64,000 bases of DNA from Bosea sp. BIWAKO-01 (lineage in GTDB: Bacteria; Pseudomonadota; Alphaproteobacteria; Rhizobiales; Beijerinckiaceae), in the NCBI RefSeq assembly GCF_001748145.1, contig NZ_BCQA01000001.1, forward strand, positions 6,722,501 to 6,786,500, given 5' to 3'. Of the stretch, positions 45,145 to 54,318 are shown piece by piece. Every line of letters starts with the position of its first letter. The stretch's first letter is position 1. The notes beneath the pieces were generated by a model. It was not told where the DNA came from. It made no database searches and was given only the letters and a program-made list of their open reading frames with translations. The position numbers and the translations under genes are program-made.

Positions 45145-46038
45145 TCAGGAGCTGGTCTTTCGGCGGGACCGCGTCAATTCGACCGCGGTATGGCAGACAA
45201 CCGCTGCGAAGATGACCGCGCCCCCGATAACCGTGGCAACCGGCGGTTTCTCGGCCAGCAGGAGCCAGACCCACAAGGGTGTCATCACGATCTCCGTCGT
45301 CCCGATGAGCGCCGCCTCGGCCGGCGGCAGGTGACGTGCGCCCATGATGAACAGCACCAGCGCGATCGAGAAATTCGTGGCGCCGAAGGCCGCGAGCACG
45401 ACCCAGTTATGCAGGTCGAGCGAACCTGCCGAGCCGAATGGGGCAAACAGCACGAAGGTCAGCAGGGCGCTGACGATGATGGGCGGCAGCGCCGGCAGGT
45501 CCGGGTTCAGCCTTGGCAGCACGATGACCATGGCGAACGAGGCCGTCATGACGAGGGCAAGCAGGTCGCCCACGACCCTGCCTCCGCCGATCGACGAGGC
45601 CATGATGATGCCGACCCCGATCAGACATACCAAGCCTGTCGCCAGCGTACGCCAGGAGGCGCGCTCCTTCAGGAGCAGCCAGCCCAGGAGCGCGGCAATG
45701 AACGGTGCGGTTGCATAGATCGCGGCGACGTTGGCGACGCTGGTCGTATAATAGGCGCCGATGAAGCTCGCCTGGCTGATCGTCTGGCAGGCGATCATGG
45801 CCAAACCGGCCGGCTGCACGACCGCCCGCCAGTGCCGACGGGACAGTCCGCCGCCGAGCATGAGCAAGGGCCCGATCAGGAAGAGCCCCGCAAACAAGGA
45901 CCGCCATCCGATCGCCGTCCAGACATCGGTGGTCAGCAGGCGCGAATAGAGCCCGCTGGCGCTCCAGCAGATCGTCGCCGCCAGGACGAGGACCGTCCCC
46001 CTGGAGCGTTCGCTCAATTGTGTCGAGTGGTGGGTCAA
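45145..46038 (-). CDS. DMT-superfamily (EamA) transporter, divergent from TetR
   Basis: The 297-residue membrane protein has ten predicted helices and two EamA repeats (VLVLAATICWSASGLYSRLL; PPAEAALIGTTEIVMTPLWV). It is probably an exporter of an amino-acid-like or toxic compound. It is divergent from a TetR regulator with a palindromic operator between them, the classic arrangement for a ligand-inducible efflux gene. Confidence 0.88.
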   Translation of the reverse strand: MTHHSTQLSERSRGTVLVLAATICWSASGLYSRLLTTDVWTAIGWRSLFAGLFLIGPLLMLGGGLSRRHWRAVVQPAGLAMIACQTISQASFIGAYYTTSVANVAAIYATAPFIAALLGWLLLKERASWRTLATGLVCLIGVGIIMASSIGGGRVVGDLLALVMTASFAMVIVLPRLNPDLPALPPIIVSALLTFVLFAPFGSAGSLDLHNWVVLAAFGATNFSIALVLFIMGARHLPPAEAALIGTTEIVMTPLWVWLLLAEKPPVATVIGGAVIFAAVVCHTAVELTRSRRKTSS

Positions 46039-46114
46039 GCGCTGTGTCTGCCGTGGCGTCGCGTTCTGTGTCGTGTCTGGTCTTGTGGCGCGGGACTATG
46101 CGGATGTATAGCAA

Positions 46115-46130
46115 TTATGCAAACGCATAA
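46115..46130. promoter_or_regulatory. Palindromic TetR-type operator
   Basis: TTATGC-AAAC-GCATAA is a perfect 6-bp inverted repeat with a 4-base spacer, between the DMT transporter start (46038) and the TetR start (46170). A similar TATGCG...GCA half lies at 46097. The likely regulator is the adjacent TetR protein. Confidence 0.7.
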
Positions 46131-46169
46131 AACCGACATACCGACCCTGACTGCATCGGAGGCAAAGTG

Positions 46170-46787
46170 ATGACGGCCTCATTCAGGCGCACCCCTGACT
46201 TCAACCGGCGCGCCGACCTGATCGAAGCCGCGCTCGACTGCATCGCGGAGCTTGGCGTCCAGGGCACGACGGTGCGTGCGGTGGCTGCCCATGCCGGCGT
46301 CAGCAACGGCCTGATTCGTCACCACTTCGCGTCGAAGGACAATCTGATGGTCGAAGCGTACCGTCGGACGATCGAGATCATCACGGGACCGCCTCTCGCG
46401 ATCATCGAAACGGAGGGCAGCGCGCACGAGAAGCTGCGCCGGTTCATCCTCGCCAGCATCAGCGGGCCCGTCGCCGCCCCGCGCGTCCTGTCGCTATGGG
46501 CGACCTTCATCAGCCAGGTCCCGATCAACCCTGCCTTCGCCGAGGTGCATCGCGACAAATATCTCGCCTACCGGCGCGCCTGCGACCACTTGATCGGCGA
46601 AGTGCTGACGGCCGAGCAACGCAATCCAGGCCCATCCGAGCGGCAACGCCTCAGCATCGCGCTCAACGCCGTGATCGACGGGCTCTGGCTTGAAGGGTGC
46701 CTCAGCGCAGAGGAAATCGACGAGAGGCTCCAGGCCGAGACCGGGATCAAGACCATCGAAAGCCTGCTGGACATCAAGCTCGGCTGA
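46170..46787 (+). CDS. TetR/BetI-family transcriptional regulator
   Basis: 205 residues. The N-terminal helix-turn-helix (ADLIEAALDCIAELGVQGTT, then VRAVAAHAGVSNGLIRHHFA) resembles BetI. The C-terminal domain contains WATFISQVPINPAFAEVHRD and IALNAVIDGLWLEGCLSAEE, also BetI-like. GGAGG lies seven bases before ATG 46170; GTG 46167 is an alternative. No betaine genes are nearby, so the target is the divergent transporter. Confidence 0.9.
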   Translation: MTASFRRTPDFNRRADLIEAALDCIAELGVQGTTVRAVAAHAGVSNGLIRHHFASKDNLMVEAYRRTIEIITGPPLAIIETEGSAHEKLRRFILASISGPVAAPRVLSLWATFISQVPINPAFAEVHRDKYLAYRRACDHLIGEVLTAEQRNPGPSERQRLSIALNAVIDGLWLEGCLSAEEIDERLQAETGIKTIESLLDIKLG

Positions 46788-46936
46788 TGCTGACCACATG
46801 CGCTCCCGCGATCTCGGGTATGGCCGCGGCGCGCCATCAATCCGGCGAGATCGACGATATCGGCAGCATCTCCAGGGCGGGAGGCCGGCGCGTGCCGCCC
46901 GCGTCCGGCTGACACGCTACAAGGGCGCGTTGAAGC

Positions 46937-48427
46937 TCAGGGATTGGGCGCTCGCATCGCCTGATAGTGATCGAGGCTCGCCCGCGTGCCGAGGCGCCAG
47001 AGGCGTTGCAGGGCCTGGCCGAAGGCCTCCCGGAAGCGCGGGTCATCCGCCAGATCGCCATAGACACCCCGCATCTCGAGCCAGGCGTCCGGCCGGGTTC
47101 TGGCCTTGCGGGCCTGCTCGGTCAGCCTTGGCCAGCTCGGATCGTTCGGCGCGATCGGCTTTCCGCTTTCGGTTTCGCCATAGCAATAGCGGCACCACAG
47201 CGCTGAGACGAGCGCGAGGCCGTCGATGGGGCGACCTGCCCCCAGCGCATCGCGTAGCGTCGGCAGGATGAACTTTGGCTGGCGGTTCGATCCGTCCAGG
47301 CAAAGCCGGCGGATCGTGTCACCGATCTTCGGATTGGCGAAGCGCCGCTCGATCGTCCGCCGATAGGTCGCAAGATCAGTGTTGGGCACCGGCGGCACGA
47401 GTGGAATGATCTCGTCCTCGAGCAGGGTCCGGAGAAAGCGCGCAATCTGCGGATCCTCCATCGCTTCATGCACGAAATGGATATCGAGCAGGCCGGCGGG
47501 ATAGGCGATCGCCGCGTGCCCGCCATTCAGGATGCGGATCTTCATCAGCTCGAAGGGCGCGACATCGGCGACGAATTCGACGCCGACCTGTTCGAGCCGG
47601 GGCCGCCCGGCGGGGAAGCGATCCTCCAGCACCCATTGCCGAAAGCCCTCGCAAAAAACCGGGCGCCGGTCGTCGATGCCGAAATCGCCGCGCAAGGCCG
47701 CGCGCTCACGCTCCGAAGTCGCGGGCGTGATCCGGTCGACCATCCCGTTGGGAAAGGCGACGCTCTCGCGGATCCAGCGCGCGTCCGAACGGTCAATCAG
47801 TTCCACGAGCCCGGAGACGGCATTTTCCGTGACATGGCCGTTGCCCGGCAGGTTGTCGCAGGACATCACCGTGAAGGGTGCAAGGCCGGCGGCGCGGCGC
47901 TGCAGCAGGGCAGCCGCGATCAACCCGAAGGCGGTCTTTGGACAGGCGAGACGGTCTGCAGCATCGGCAATGATGTCTGCATGGTTCGCGTCGAAGGACT
48001 GCGTTGCCGGGTCGACGTAGTAGCCGCCCTCGGTGACGGTGAGCGAGACGATCCGCGTACGGGCATCGACGAGGCGAGCGAGCAGCCCTGCCCTGTCGCC
48101 GGGAGCGATGAAATCGATCATCGCGCCGGTGATCCGCGCCTGCGCCGAGGTCGCTTCCTGCGCGACGACCGTGGTCAGGAAATCCTGCGCGGCGAGATCG
48201 CGCCCCATGGCGGCGTCGCCCTCCTGCACGCCGGTGCCGATGATCGCCCAGTCGCGATCGAGCCCGCTCTCGAAGAGTTCGTCGAGATAGCAGGCCTGAT
48301 GCGCGCGGTGAAAATTGCCGACACCGAAATGGACGATGCCGGCGCTGAGATCCTGCGCGCGATAGCTCGGCTGGGACACCGTGCTGCCGATTTCGCCGAG
48401 CCGGGCCTGCGACAGAGTGACGGCCAT
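46937..48427 (-). CDS. Mannitol/arabinitol dehydrogenase family protein
   Basis: The 496-residue long-chain polyol dehydrogenase (mannitol 2-dehydrogenase, arabinitol or fructuronate reductase group) uses NAD(H). Seen: GIVHFGVGNFHRAHQACYLD (nucleotide-binding start), MSCDNLPGNGHVTENAV, FPNGMVDRITP, and the catalytic KxxxxNxxH as KIRILNGGHAAIAYPAG. It starts four bases after the GDPD stop, as the last gene of the ugp-like operon. With xylulokinase nearby, D-arabinitol to D-xylulose is a reasonable guess; mannitol to fructose is the alternative. Confidence 0.9.
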   Translation of the reverse strand: MAVTLSQARLGEIGSTVSQPSYRAQDLSAGIVHFGVGNFHRAHQACYLDELFESGLDRDWAIIGTGVQEGDAAMGRDLAAQDFLTTVVAQEATSAQARITGAMIDFIAPGDRAGLLARLVDARTRIVSLTVTEGGYYVDPATQSFDANHADIIADAADRLACPKTAFGLIAAALLQRRAAGLAPFTVMSCDNLPGNGHVTENAVSGLVELIDRSDARWIRESVAFPNGMVDRITPATSERERAALRGDFGIDDRRPVFCEGFRQWVLEDRFPAGRPRLEQVGVEFVADVAPFELMKIRILNGGHAAIAYPAGLLDIHFVHEAMEDPQIARFLRTLLEDEIIPLVPPVPNTDLATYRRTIERRFANPKIGDTIRRLCLDGSNRQPKFILPTLRDALGAGRPIDGLALVSALWCRYCYGETESGKPIAPNDPSWPRLTEQARKARTRPDAWLEMRGVYGDLADDPRFREAFGQALQRLWRLGTRASLDHYQAMRAPNP

Positions 48428-48431
48428 CGCC

Positions 48432-49190
48432 TCACCCAGCCTTCGCGGCCAGCAGCTGCAGGGCGAGATCGGGCCGATCGCTGGTGATCTGCGCGATCGG
48501 CTGCCCCAGCCAGTAATCAAGCTCGCGCAGGGTGTTCGGCACCCAGACGCCGAGTTTCTCGCGCCCGACGATGCCCAGCGCCCGATCAAGCGCAAGACGC
48601 AGCAGCGACTGTTCGACCGCGATGATGCAGCCGAGATCGACGAAGCGCCGCAAGGTGGCATCGACGCCGCCGAAGGCTTCGCAGGAGCGACGATCGACCG
48701 AAGCGAGGCGGCGCATATGCGGCGCCTTTTCCTTGATCTCCTGGATGACCTCCGGAACGAAGCAGGTCAGGACGACGCGCGCGGCCATGCCCCTGGCCTC
48801 GACCAGCGCGATGACCTTCTCCAGCAGACCGGGATAGGGATTGCCGAGCGCATCCATCTTCATCTCGATCTCGAGCTCGATGCCGGTCGGCGCGAAGACG
48901 TCGAGCACGGCCGCCAAGGTCGGGATCGTCTCGCCCAGCGTGTCGTTGAGCCGAACCTTGCGCAGCGCCTCGCGGGAGAGCCCGGCGACCGGCCCCTTAT
49001 GGTCCGTGGTGCGCTCGAGCAGCGGATCATGGATCACCATGATCTCGCCATCGGCGGAGAGATGCACATCGAGTTCGACCGCGTCGACCTTGAGGTCGCA
49101 GACGTTCTTGAGGTCGCAGACTTGCCGGAAGCCGCTGAGGCTGTTCTCCGCCCAGATATTGCGCGCGCCGCGATGTCCGATGATCCGCAT
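48432..49190 (-). CDS. ugpQ: Glycerophosphodiester phosphodiesterase
   Basis: The 252-residue TIM-barrel enzyme cleaves glycerophosphodiesters to glycerol-3-phosphate and an alcohol. The N-terminal motif RIIGHRGARNIWAENS (HR...EN) and VDAVELDVHLSADGEIMVIH (E, D and H of the active site) are clear. It lies 31 bases after ugpE, as ugpQ does in other bacteria. No signal peptide, so it acts in the cytoplasm on imported diesters. GGCG-type upstream site is weak; ATG 49190 matches the family start. Confidence 0.88.
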   Translation of the reverse strand: MRIIGHRGARNIWAENSLSGFRQVCDLKNVCDLKVDAVELDVHLSADGEIMVIHDPLLERTTDHKGPVAGLSREALRKVRLNDTLGETIPTLAAVLDVFAPTGIELEIEMKMDALGNPYPGLLEKVIALVEARGMAARVVLTCFVPEVIQEIKEKAPHMRRLASVDRRSCEAFGGVDATLRRFVDLGCIIAVEQSLLRLALDRALGIVGREKLGVWVPNTLRELDYWLGQPIAQITSDRPDLALQLLAAKAG

Positions 49191-49221
49191 GATGGTCGCC
49201 TTGGTTTTATGGTGCTGGCCG

Positions 49222-50112
49222 CTACTTGCCGCTGTCGACAAGTCCCTTCACGAACCAGCGCTGAAGGAGAAGGATGACGAGGGTCGGCGGCAGCATCGTC
49301 AGCAGGGCCGCGTTCATCAGGAGATGCCAGGTCGGCAGCGAGTCGGCCTGCGGCATCAGCTTCTTCAGCCCGATCACGGCATTGGCCATGGCGGGTTCGG
49401 TGGTGAGCAGCAGCGGCCAGAGATACTGGTTCCAGCCCATCAGGAAGAGGATGATCGCGAGCGCGACGATGTTGGAGCGCGAGAGCGGCAGCAGGATCAG
49501 GCGGAAGAACTGCCAGGGGCTGGCGCCGTCGATGCGGGCGGCCTCGCAGAGCTCGTCCGGAATGGTCAGGAAGAACTGGCGGAACAGGAAGGTCGCGGTG
49601 GCCGAGGCGATCAAGGGCAGGATCAGGCCGGAATAGCGGTTGACCATGTTCCAGTCGAGATCGACCAGAACCTGCATGCCGAGCCATGAGCCGAGGATGT
49701 TGAGCGGCAGGGCGACATTGGCCGCCGATTCATAGGTCGGGACGATGCGGACCTCGATCGGCAGCATCAGCGACATGAAGATCAGCCAGAACACGGTCAG
49801 CCGGAAGGGAAAACGGAAATAGGTGACGGCGAAGGCCGCGATCACCGAGACCGAGAGCTTTCCGATGGTGATGCCGCTGGCGATGATGAAGGAGTTGAGC
49901 AGGAGTCGGCCGAAATTGGCACTGCTCAGCACGGTCTGCAGGTTGGTGAAATAGGCGTCGCCAGGCAGCCAGGACATCGGCACCCGCATGACCTCCTGCT
50001 GGGTCAGCGTGCCGGTGACGAAGACGAAATAAAGCGGCAGGCAGACGAGTGCTGCGCCGACCAGCAGGATGAGATGGCAGACGACGTCGAGGACGGGCGT
50101 GCGCTCGTTCAT
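49222..50112 (-). CDS. ugpE: ABC transporter permease, UgpE type
   Basis: The 296-residue inner-membrane permease has six helices and the EAA loop LCEAARIDGASPWQFFRLIL (EAA---G) that contacts the ATPase. Sequence fits the carbohydrate-uptake CUT1 family, UgpE branch. It lies 15 bases after ugpA. No ATPase gene is present in the operon. Confidence 0.88.
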   Translation of the reverse strand: MNERTPVLDVVCHLILLVGAALVCLPLYFVFVTGTLTQQEVMRVPMSWLPGDAYFTNLQTVLSSANFGRLLLNSFIIASGITIGKLSVSVIAAFAVTYFRFPFRLTVFWLIFMSLMLPIEVRIVPTYESAANVALPLNILGSWLGMQVLVDLDWNMVNRYSGLILPLIASATATFLFRQFFLTIPDELCEAARIDGASPWQFFRLILLPLSRSNIVALAIILFLMGWNQYLWPLLLTTEPAMANAVIGLKKLMPQADSLPTWHLLMNAALLTMLPPTLVILLLQRWFVKGLVDSGK

Positions 50113-50127
50113 GCTCAGGCGCTCCCC

Positions 50128-51132
50128 TTACACGCTGTAGTTCACGCGCCGCTCGATGAAGCGGAACTGCGCATAGGTGAGGAGCAGGGCCAGCCCCATC
50201 AGGATCACCGACTGGGCGGCCGACGAGCCGAGATCGAGCGTGACGAAACCGTCCTGGTAGACCTTGTAGACCAGGATCGAGGTCGCTCCGGCCGGGCCGC
50301 CACGCGTCGTCGCGTCGACGATGGCGAAGGTCTCGAACAGCCCGTAGACGAAATTGATGACGATCAGGAAGAACAGCGTCGGCGCGATCATCGGCAGCGA
50401 GATGCGCAGGAAGCGCTGGATCGGCCCGGCTCCGTCGAGATAGGCGGATTCCAGGATCGAGTGGGGCACCGAAAGCAGCGCCGCGACGAGGAAGATGTAG
50501 TTGTAGCAGATGTGTTTCCAGGACGCCGCCATGACGATCAGGGCGAGCGCGTGCGAGGAATTGCGGTTCGGGTCCCAGTCGAGGCCGAGCCCCTGCAGCA
50601 TATGGGCGACCGGGCCCACGCGCGGGTTGAACAGGAAGGCGAGCATGATGCCCGCAATCGCGGGCGCGATCGCATAGGGCAGCAGCAGGATGGTGCGGTA
50701 GGCGCCGCGCCCGCGCAGGATGTGGTTCGAGGCGAAGGCGAGCAGCAGCGCGAGCGACAGCGTCAGCACGTTCTGCGCGACGGTGAACACGACCGTGACC
50801 TGGACCGAGGACCAGTAGACGCTGCTGCGGAACAGCCGCTCGAAATTCTGGAAGCCGACCCATTGCGTCGTCGCGCCGAACGGATCGGTGAGCTGGAAGG
50901 CCTGGATCAGCGCCCTGACGGAGGGGATGAAGAAGAACAGCAGGAGGATGAAGAGCTGCGGCGCCAGCAGCCAGAAGGGCAAGCGCCATTCCGTGAAATG
51001 GGCCCGCTTCAAGCCGCTCTCGGCCTGCCCGTCGGAGAAAGCCGGAGCAGCCCGGCGCCGCAGCGGCCAGCGCAAGCGCCAGCCGCCGACAGCCGCCGCG
51101 GGAAGCTCCGCCGCGCTATTTCTTGCCAGCAT
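50128..51132 (-). CDS. ugpA: ABC transporter permease, UgpA type
   Basis: The 334-residue permease has about six helices, a longer basic N-terminus and the EAA loop SILESAYLDGAGPIQRFLRI. It pairs with UgpE to form the membrane channel. ATG 51132 overlaps the ugpB stop by 17 bases; the ribosome binding site is weak, consistent with coupled translation. Confidence 0.85.
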   Translation of the reverse strand: MLARNSAAELPAAAVGGWRLRWPLRRRAAPAFSDGQAESGLKRAHFTEWRLPFWLLAPQLFILLLFFFIPSVRALIQAFQLTDPFGATTQWVGFQNFERLFRSSVYWSSVQVTVVFTVAQNVLTLSLALLLAFASNHILRGRGAYRTILLLPYAIAPAIAGIMLAFLFNPRVGPVAHMLQGLGLDWDPNRNSSHALALIVMAASWKHICYNYIFLVAALLSVPHSILESAYLDGAGPIQRFLRISLPMIAPTLFFLIVINFVYGLFETFAIVDATTRGGPAGATSILVYKVYQDGFVTLDLGSSAAQSVILMGLALLLTYAQFRFIERRVNYSV

Positions 51133-52429
51133 TGAGCTGCTCGTAGCGGCGCAACGACTCGTTGCCGCGTGAGACGGCATCGTCGAGCGCCTGCTGCACC
51201 GGCTTGCGGCCGAGGAAGGCGGCCGAGACCTCTTCCATGATCGCGACATTGATCTGGTTGCTGTTGCCGATGCGGAAGCCCAGCGAATTGTCGCTCGGCG
51301 TGCCGCGCATCAGCTGCACGACCGCGATCTCGCGCGTCGGGTTCTTCTGGTAGTAGCCCTGCGCCTTGGCGGCGTCATAGGCGGCGACCGTGACCGGCAC
51401 ATAGCCGGTGGCCTGGTGCCACCAGACCTGCGTGTCGGTCTGGGCCAGGAAATTGTAGAAGGCGCCGATCGCCTTGTACTTCTCCGGCGTGTGCCCCTTC
51501 AGGGTCCAGAGCGCCGCGCCGCCGATGACGCTGTTCTTAGGCGTCACACCCTGCTCGAAGGGCATCTCGGCCGCGCTCCAGTCGAATTTGGCGGCGGCGA
51601 CGACGGCGGCATGCGAGGCCGTCGAGGCGATGATCGTCGAGCATTCGCCCGAGGTGAAGAGCTGGATCGGAATGACGCCCTGCCCCGCGAGCTGCATCAC
51701 ACCCGGGCCGATCAGACGCTTCATCCGCTCGACCTGGCCGACTAGCTTGCCCTTGTTGAAGACGAAGCTGGTGTCGAGCCCGTCCATGCCGTTGCGCTTG
51801 GTCGCATACGGGATGTCGTTCACGGCGCTGTAGTTTTCCAGGAAGCTCCACTCGTAGTCGCCCGGCAGCACCATGGCGCATTTCGACACGCCCTTGGCCT
51901 TGATCGCTTCGAGCTGCGGCTCGAGTTCCTGCCAGGTCGCGCCCGGCTTGTCGAAGCCCGCGGCTTTGAAATGGTCGCGGTTGTAGAACAGGATCGGCGT
52001 AGAGGAGTTGAACGGCATCGCCTGGAGCTTGCCGTCGATGGCGTAGTAGCTGACGACCGGCGCGATGTATTTCTTGACGTCGATCGGCTGGCCCTGCTGG
52101 GCCATCAGTTCGCTGGTCGGGATGATCGCCCCTGAATTGACCATGGTCAGGAAGGAGCGCTCGTTCGACTGTACGATCTCGGGCTGGCGCTTGGCCCGAT
52201 AGGCGGCGATCGTGCCGTTCAGGACCTCGTCATAGGTGCCCTTGCCGACCGCCTTGACGACATAGTCCTTCTGCGAGTCGTTGAACTTCTTGACCAGCTC
52301 GTCGACGCGTTCGCCGAGCGTGCCGCTCATCGCATGCCAGAACTCGATTTCGGTTGCCGCCTGGGCGCAGGACAACCCCGCCAGAAGCATCGCGCCCGCA
52401 CCAGCGAGCGCACCAAAGACAGGTCGCAT
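51116..52429 (-). CDS. ugpB: sn-glycerol-3-phosphate/glycerophosphodiester-binding protein, UgpB type
   Basis: The 437-residue periplasmic binding protein has signal AGAGAMLLAGLSCAQA. The mature sequence follows E. coli UgpB closely in pattern: EIEFWHAMSGTLGERVDELV, MPFNSSTPILFYNRDHFKAA, NSVIGGAALWTL and WWHQATGYVPVTVAAYDAAK. It probably binds glycerol-3-phosphate or glycerophosphodiesters. The polyol genes nearby leave a sugar-alcohol ligand possible. Two palindromic operators lie within 60 bases upstream. Confidence 0.88.
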   Translation of the reverse strand: MRPVFGALAGAGAMLLAGLSCAQAATEIEFWHAMSGTLGERVDELVKKFNDSQKDYVVKAVGKGTYDEVLNGTIAAYRAKRQPEIVQSNERSFLTMVNSGAIIPTSELMAQQGQPIDVKKYIAPVVSYYAIDGKLQAMPFNSSTPILFYNRDHFKAAGFDKPGATWQELEPQLEAIKAKGVSKCAMVLPGDYEWSFLENYSAVNDIPYATKRNGMDGLDTSFVFNKGKLVGQVERMKRLIGPGVMQLAGQGVIPIQLFTSGECSTIIASTASHAAVVAAAKFDWSAAEMPFEQGVTPKNSVIGGAALWTLKGHTPEKYKAIGAFYNFLAQTDTQVWWHQATGYVPVTVAAYDAAKAQGYYQKNPTREIAVVQLMRGTPSDNSLGFRIGNSNQINVAIMEEVSAAFLGRKPVQQALDDAVSRGNESLRRYEQLNAGKK

Positions 52430-52455
52430 TCAAAGCCTCCCTCGTCGGTTTATAT

Positions 52456-52486
52456 GAGCATATGCTCTTGATTGAAGCATATGCTC
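52456..52486. promoter_or_regulatory. Operator pair upstream of ugpB
   Basis: Two palindromes, GAGCATATGCTC (52456-52467) and AAGCATATGCTC (52475-52486), are centred 19 bp apart. The inner part, read on the minus strand, is ATGCTTCAATCAAGAGCAT (52462-52480). This matches 17 of 19 bases of the operator at 54266-54284. The likely binder is the SorC-type regulator at 52614. Confidence 0.75.
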
Positions 52487-52613
52487 GCACACTCCGTCTC
52501 TATGTCAACCATCGATGACAAAGCGATGACGCCCGCCGGCCATCAGGGGCACGGGCCGGACATCAGGACGAAGCGGAAGTGACGCGATGGACGCAGGGAG
52601 CTGCTGGCCGGAC

Positions 52614-53561
52614 TCAGAGCGCCAGCAGGGCGCGCGCCGTATCCTCGTCCGTGACGAGTCCGTTGACGAGACGGCCGCTGAGCGCGGCACGCAGGGGGGC
52701 GACCTTCGCCGTGCCCTGCCCGATGCAGATCCGCAGCCGGTCGCTGCCGGGCTCCGGCGGCACGGAGGTCACGCGCAGATTGGTGCCGCGGTCGAGCAGC
52801 CTGCCCTCTCCGTCGAAGACCCAGCCGGTGACCTCGCCGACTGCGCCGTGACGCACCATTTCGAGCAGCTCGCTGCGCGTCATGAAGCCGTCCCGATAAA
52901 GCACGGCATCCTCGCCGATCTGGCTGATGCCCATCAGCCAGAGATCGGCCTCGCCGGCGATGGCACGGATGCGCCGGATCGCTTCGATCTCGATCAGCTG
53001 CGCCCGCTCCTCGGGACTCGAGACATAGAGCGGCAGCGGCATCGGGAAATGCTGGGCCTTGGTGATCTCGGCGAGCTTGACCAGCGTGTCGAACGGGCTG
53101 GCAGAGCCATCCGGCGAGATCGTGCCGACCAGCGAGACGAGCCGGTGCAGCGGGCAGGACATCGGCGACACCCGCTCGATGCTGGCGCGCATCGAGCGAC
53201 CAGTGCCGAGCGCCATGACCAGCGATTTGCGCGAGCGCAGCCAGCGCTCGATCAACACCCCGCCGAGCGAGGCGACGCCGGCCGCCGCCGTCTCGGCCGA
53301 GCCGTCGGAGGGCGCGATCTCGCAGTGCTGCAGCTCGAAACGATCGCGCAGCCGCGCCGCGAGCTCCATGCAGGCGCCGATCGGGTGGTTCATCTGGAAA
53401 CTGATCAGCCCCTCGCTGCGGCTCAGCGAAACCAGTCGCTGCGCGGCGGGGCGCGAAATGTTCAGGATCCCGGCAATGTCGTCCTGGGTGCGGCCGGCGA
53501 TGTAGTAGAGCCAGCCGGCGCGGGCGGCATCGTCGAGGCGCGCGCTGTCATTATCGGCCAT
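52614..53561 (-). CDS. SorC-family sugar-binding transcriptional regulator
   Basis: 315 residues. The N-terminal helix-turn-helix (AGWLYYIAGRTQDDIAGILN, then ISRPAAQRLVSLSRSEGLIS) is followed by a sugar-phosphate-binding domain with MALGTGRSMRASIERV and GAVGEVTGWVFDGEGRLLDR. SorC proteins tetramerise and respond to sugar phosphates. It follows the HAD gene after six bases and is transcribed toward ugpB. The shared operators before HAD and ugpB suggest it controls both units. Confidence 0.92.
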   Translation of the reverse strand: MADNDSARLDDAARAGWLYYIAGRTQDDIAGILNISRPAAQRLVSLSRSEGLISFQMNHPIGACMELAARLRDRFELQHCEIAPSDGSAETAAAGVASLGGVLIERWLRSRKSLVMALGTGRSMRASIERVSPMSCPLHRLVSLVGTISPDGSASPFDTLVKLAEITKAQHFPMPLPLYVSSPEERAQLIEIEAIRRIRAIAGEADLWLMGISQIGEDAVLYRDGFMTRSELLEMVRHGAVGEVTGWVFDGEGRLLDRGTNLRVTSVPPEPGSDRLRICIGQGTAKVAPLRAALSGRLVNGLVTDEDTARALLAL

Positions 53562-53567
53562 GGCGCG

Positions 53568-54242
53568 TCAGCCCACCGTTGCAGGCAGCGCGAGCTCGCA
53601 CCAGGCGCCGAGCAACCTGTCGGCGCCGGCCTCGACCAGGGCGCGCCGCTGGTCCAGCACCGCGAAATGGCTGCCCGCGGTCAGGCCATAGGCGGTCATT
53701 CCTGCCGCCTTGGCGGCGAGCACGCCGCTGACGCTGTCCTCGATGACAAGGCAGCGTCCGGGCGCTACGCCGCGCTCGCGCGCCGCGAGCAGGAAGAGGT
53801 CGGGCGCGGGTTTGCCGCGCTGGACGCGGGTCGTGCTGAAGATCCGCCCTTCGAACAGATCCCAGAGCCCCACCTTGCGCAGGCAATGCTCGATGCGCTC
53901 CTCGTCGCTGGAGGACGCGACGCAATAGTCGACATCGAAGGCCTCGACCGCCTCGCGCACGCCGGCGACGGGCTGCAGCGCCGCGCTGAAGGCGGAGAAG
54001 AGCCGCGCCCGCCAGTCCCGCCTGAAACTCTCCGGAGCCGGCCGGCCGGTCATGCGCTCATAATCCTCGATGACTGCGCTGGCGGGCCGCCCGAGATAGC
54101 GCCGCATCACCGCTTCCAGATCATAATCCGGGTCCAGTGGCGAGAGAATATCGACCAGGGTGCGGCAGCTGATCGTCTCGCTGTCGACGAGCACGCCGTC
54201 GCAGTCGAGGATGATGAGGTCGAAGCGGGGATGTGGAGCCAT
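53568..54242 (-). CDS. HAD-family hydrolase (subclass IA, sugar-phosphatase-like)
   Basis: The 224-residue phosphatase has motif [12 protein letters not shown], motif [13 protein letters not shown], the lysine in [20 protein letters not shown], and motif [19 protein letters not shown]. This fits the beta-phosphoglucomutase/2-deoxyglucose-6-phosphatase branch; it probably dephosphorylates a sugar or polyol phosphate made or mis-made in this pathway. It lies between xylB and sorC on the same strand, with an operator directly upstream. Confidence 0.88.
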   Translation of the reverse strand: MAPHPRFDLIILDCDGVLVDSETISCRTLVDILSPLDPDYDLEAVMRRYLGRPASAVIEDYERMTGRPAPESFRRDWRARLFSAFSAALQPVAGVREAVEAFDVDYCVASSSDEERIEHCLRKVGLWDLFEGRIFSTTRVQRGKPAPDLFLLAARERGVAPGRCLVIEDSVSGVLAAKAAGMTAYGLTAGSHFAVLDQRRALVEAGADRLLGAWCELALPATVG

Positions 54243-54263
54243 GAGACAGCAACAATCTTGAAC

Positions 54264-54286
54264 GGATGCTCCGATCAAGAGCATCC
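54264..54286. promoter_or_regulatory. SorC-type operator upstream of the HAD gene
   Basis: GGATGCTC-CGATCAA-GAGCATCC is a perfect 8-bp inverted repeat with a 7-base spacer. Its core ATGCTCCGATCAAGAGCAT (54266-54284) is almost identical to the element before ugpB, differing at two positions. Confidence 0.75.
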
Positions 54287-54318
54287 GCTCGCCTTTCTGT
54301 CAAATGGCGCCGTGGCTT

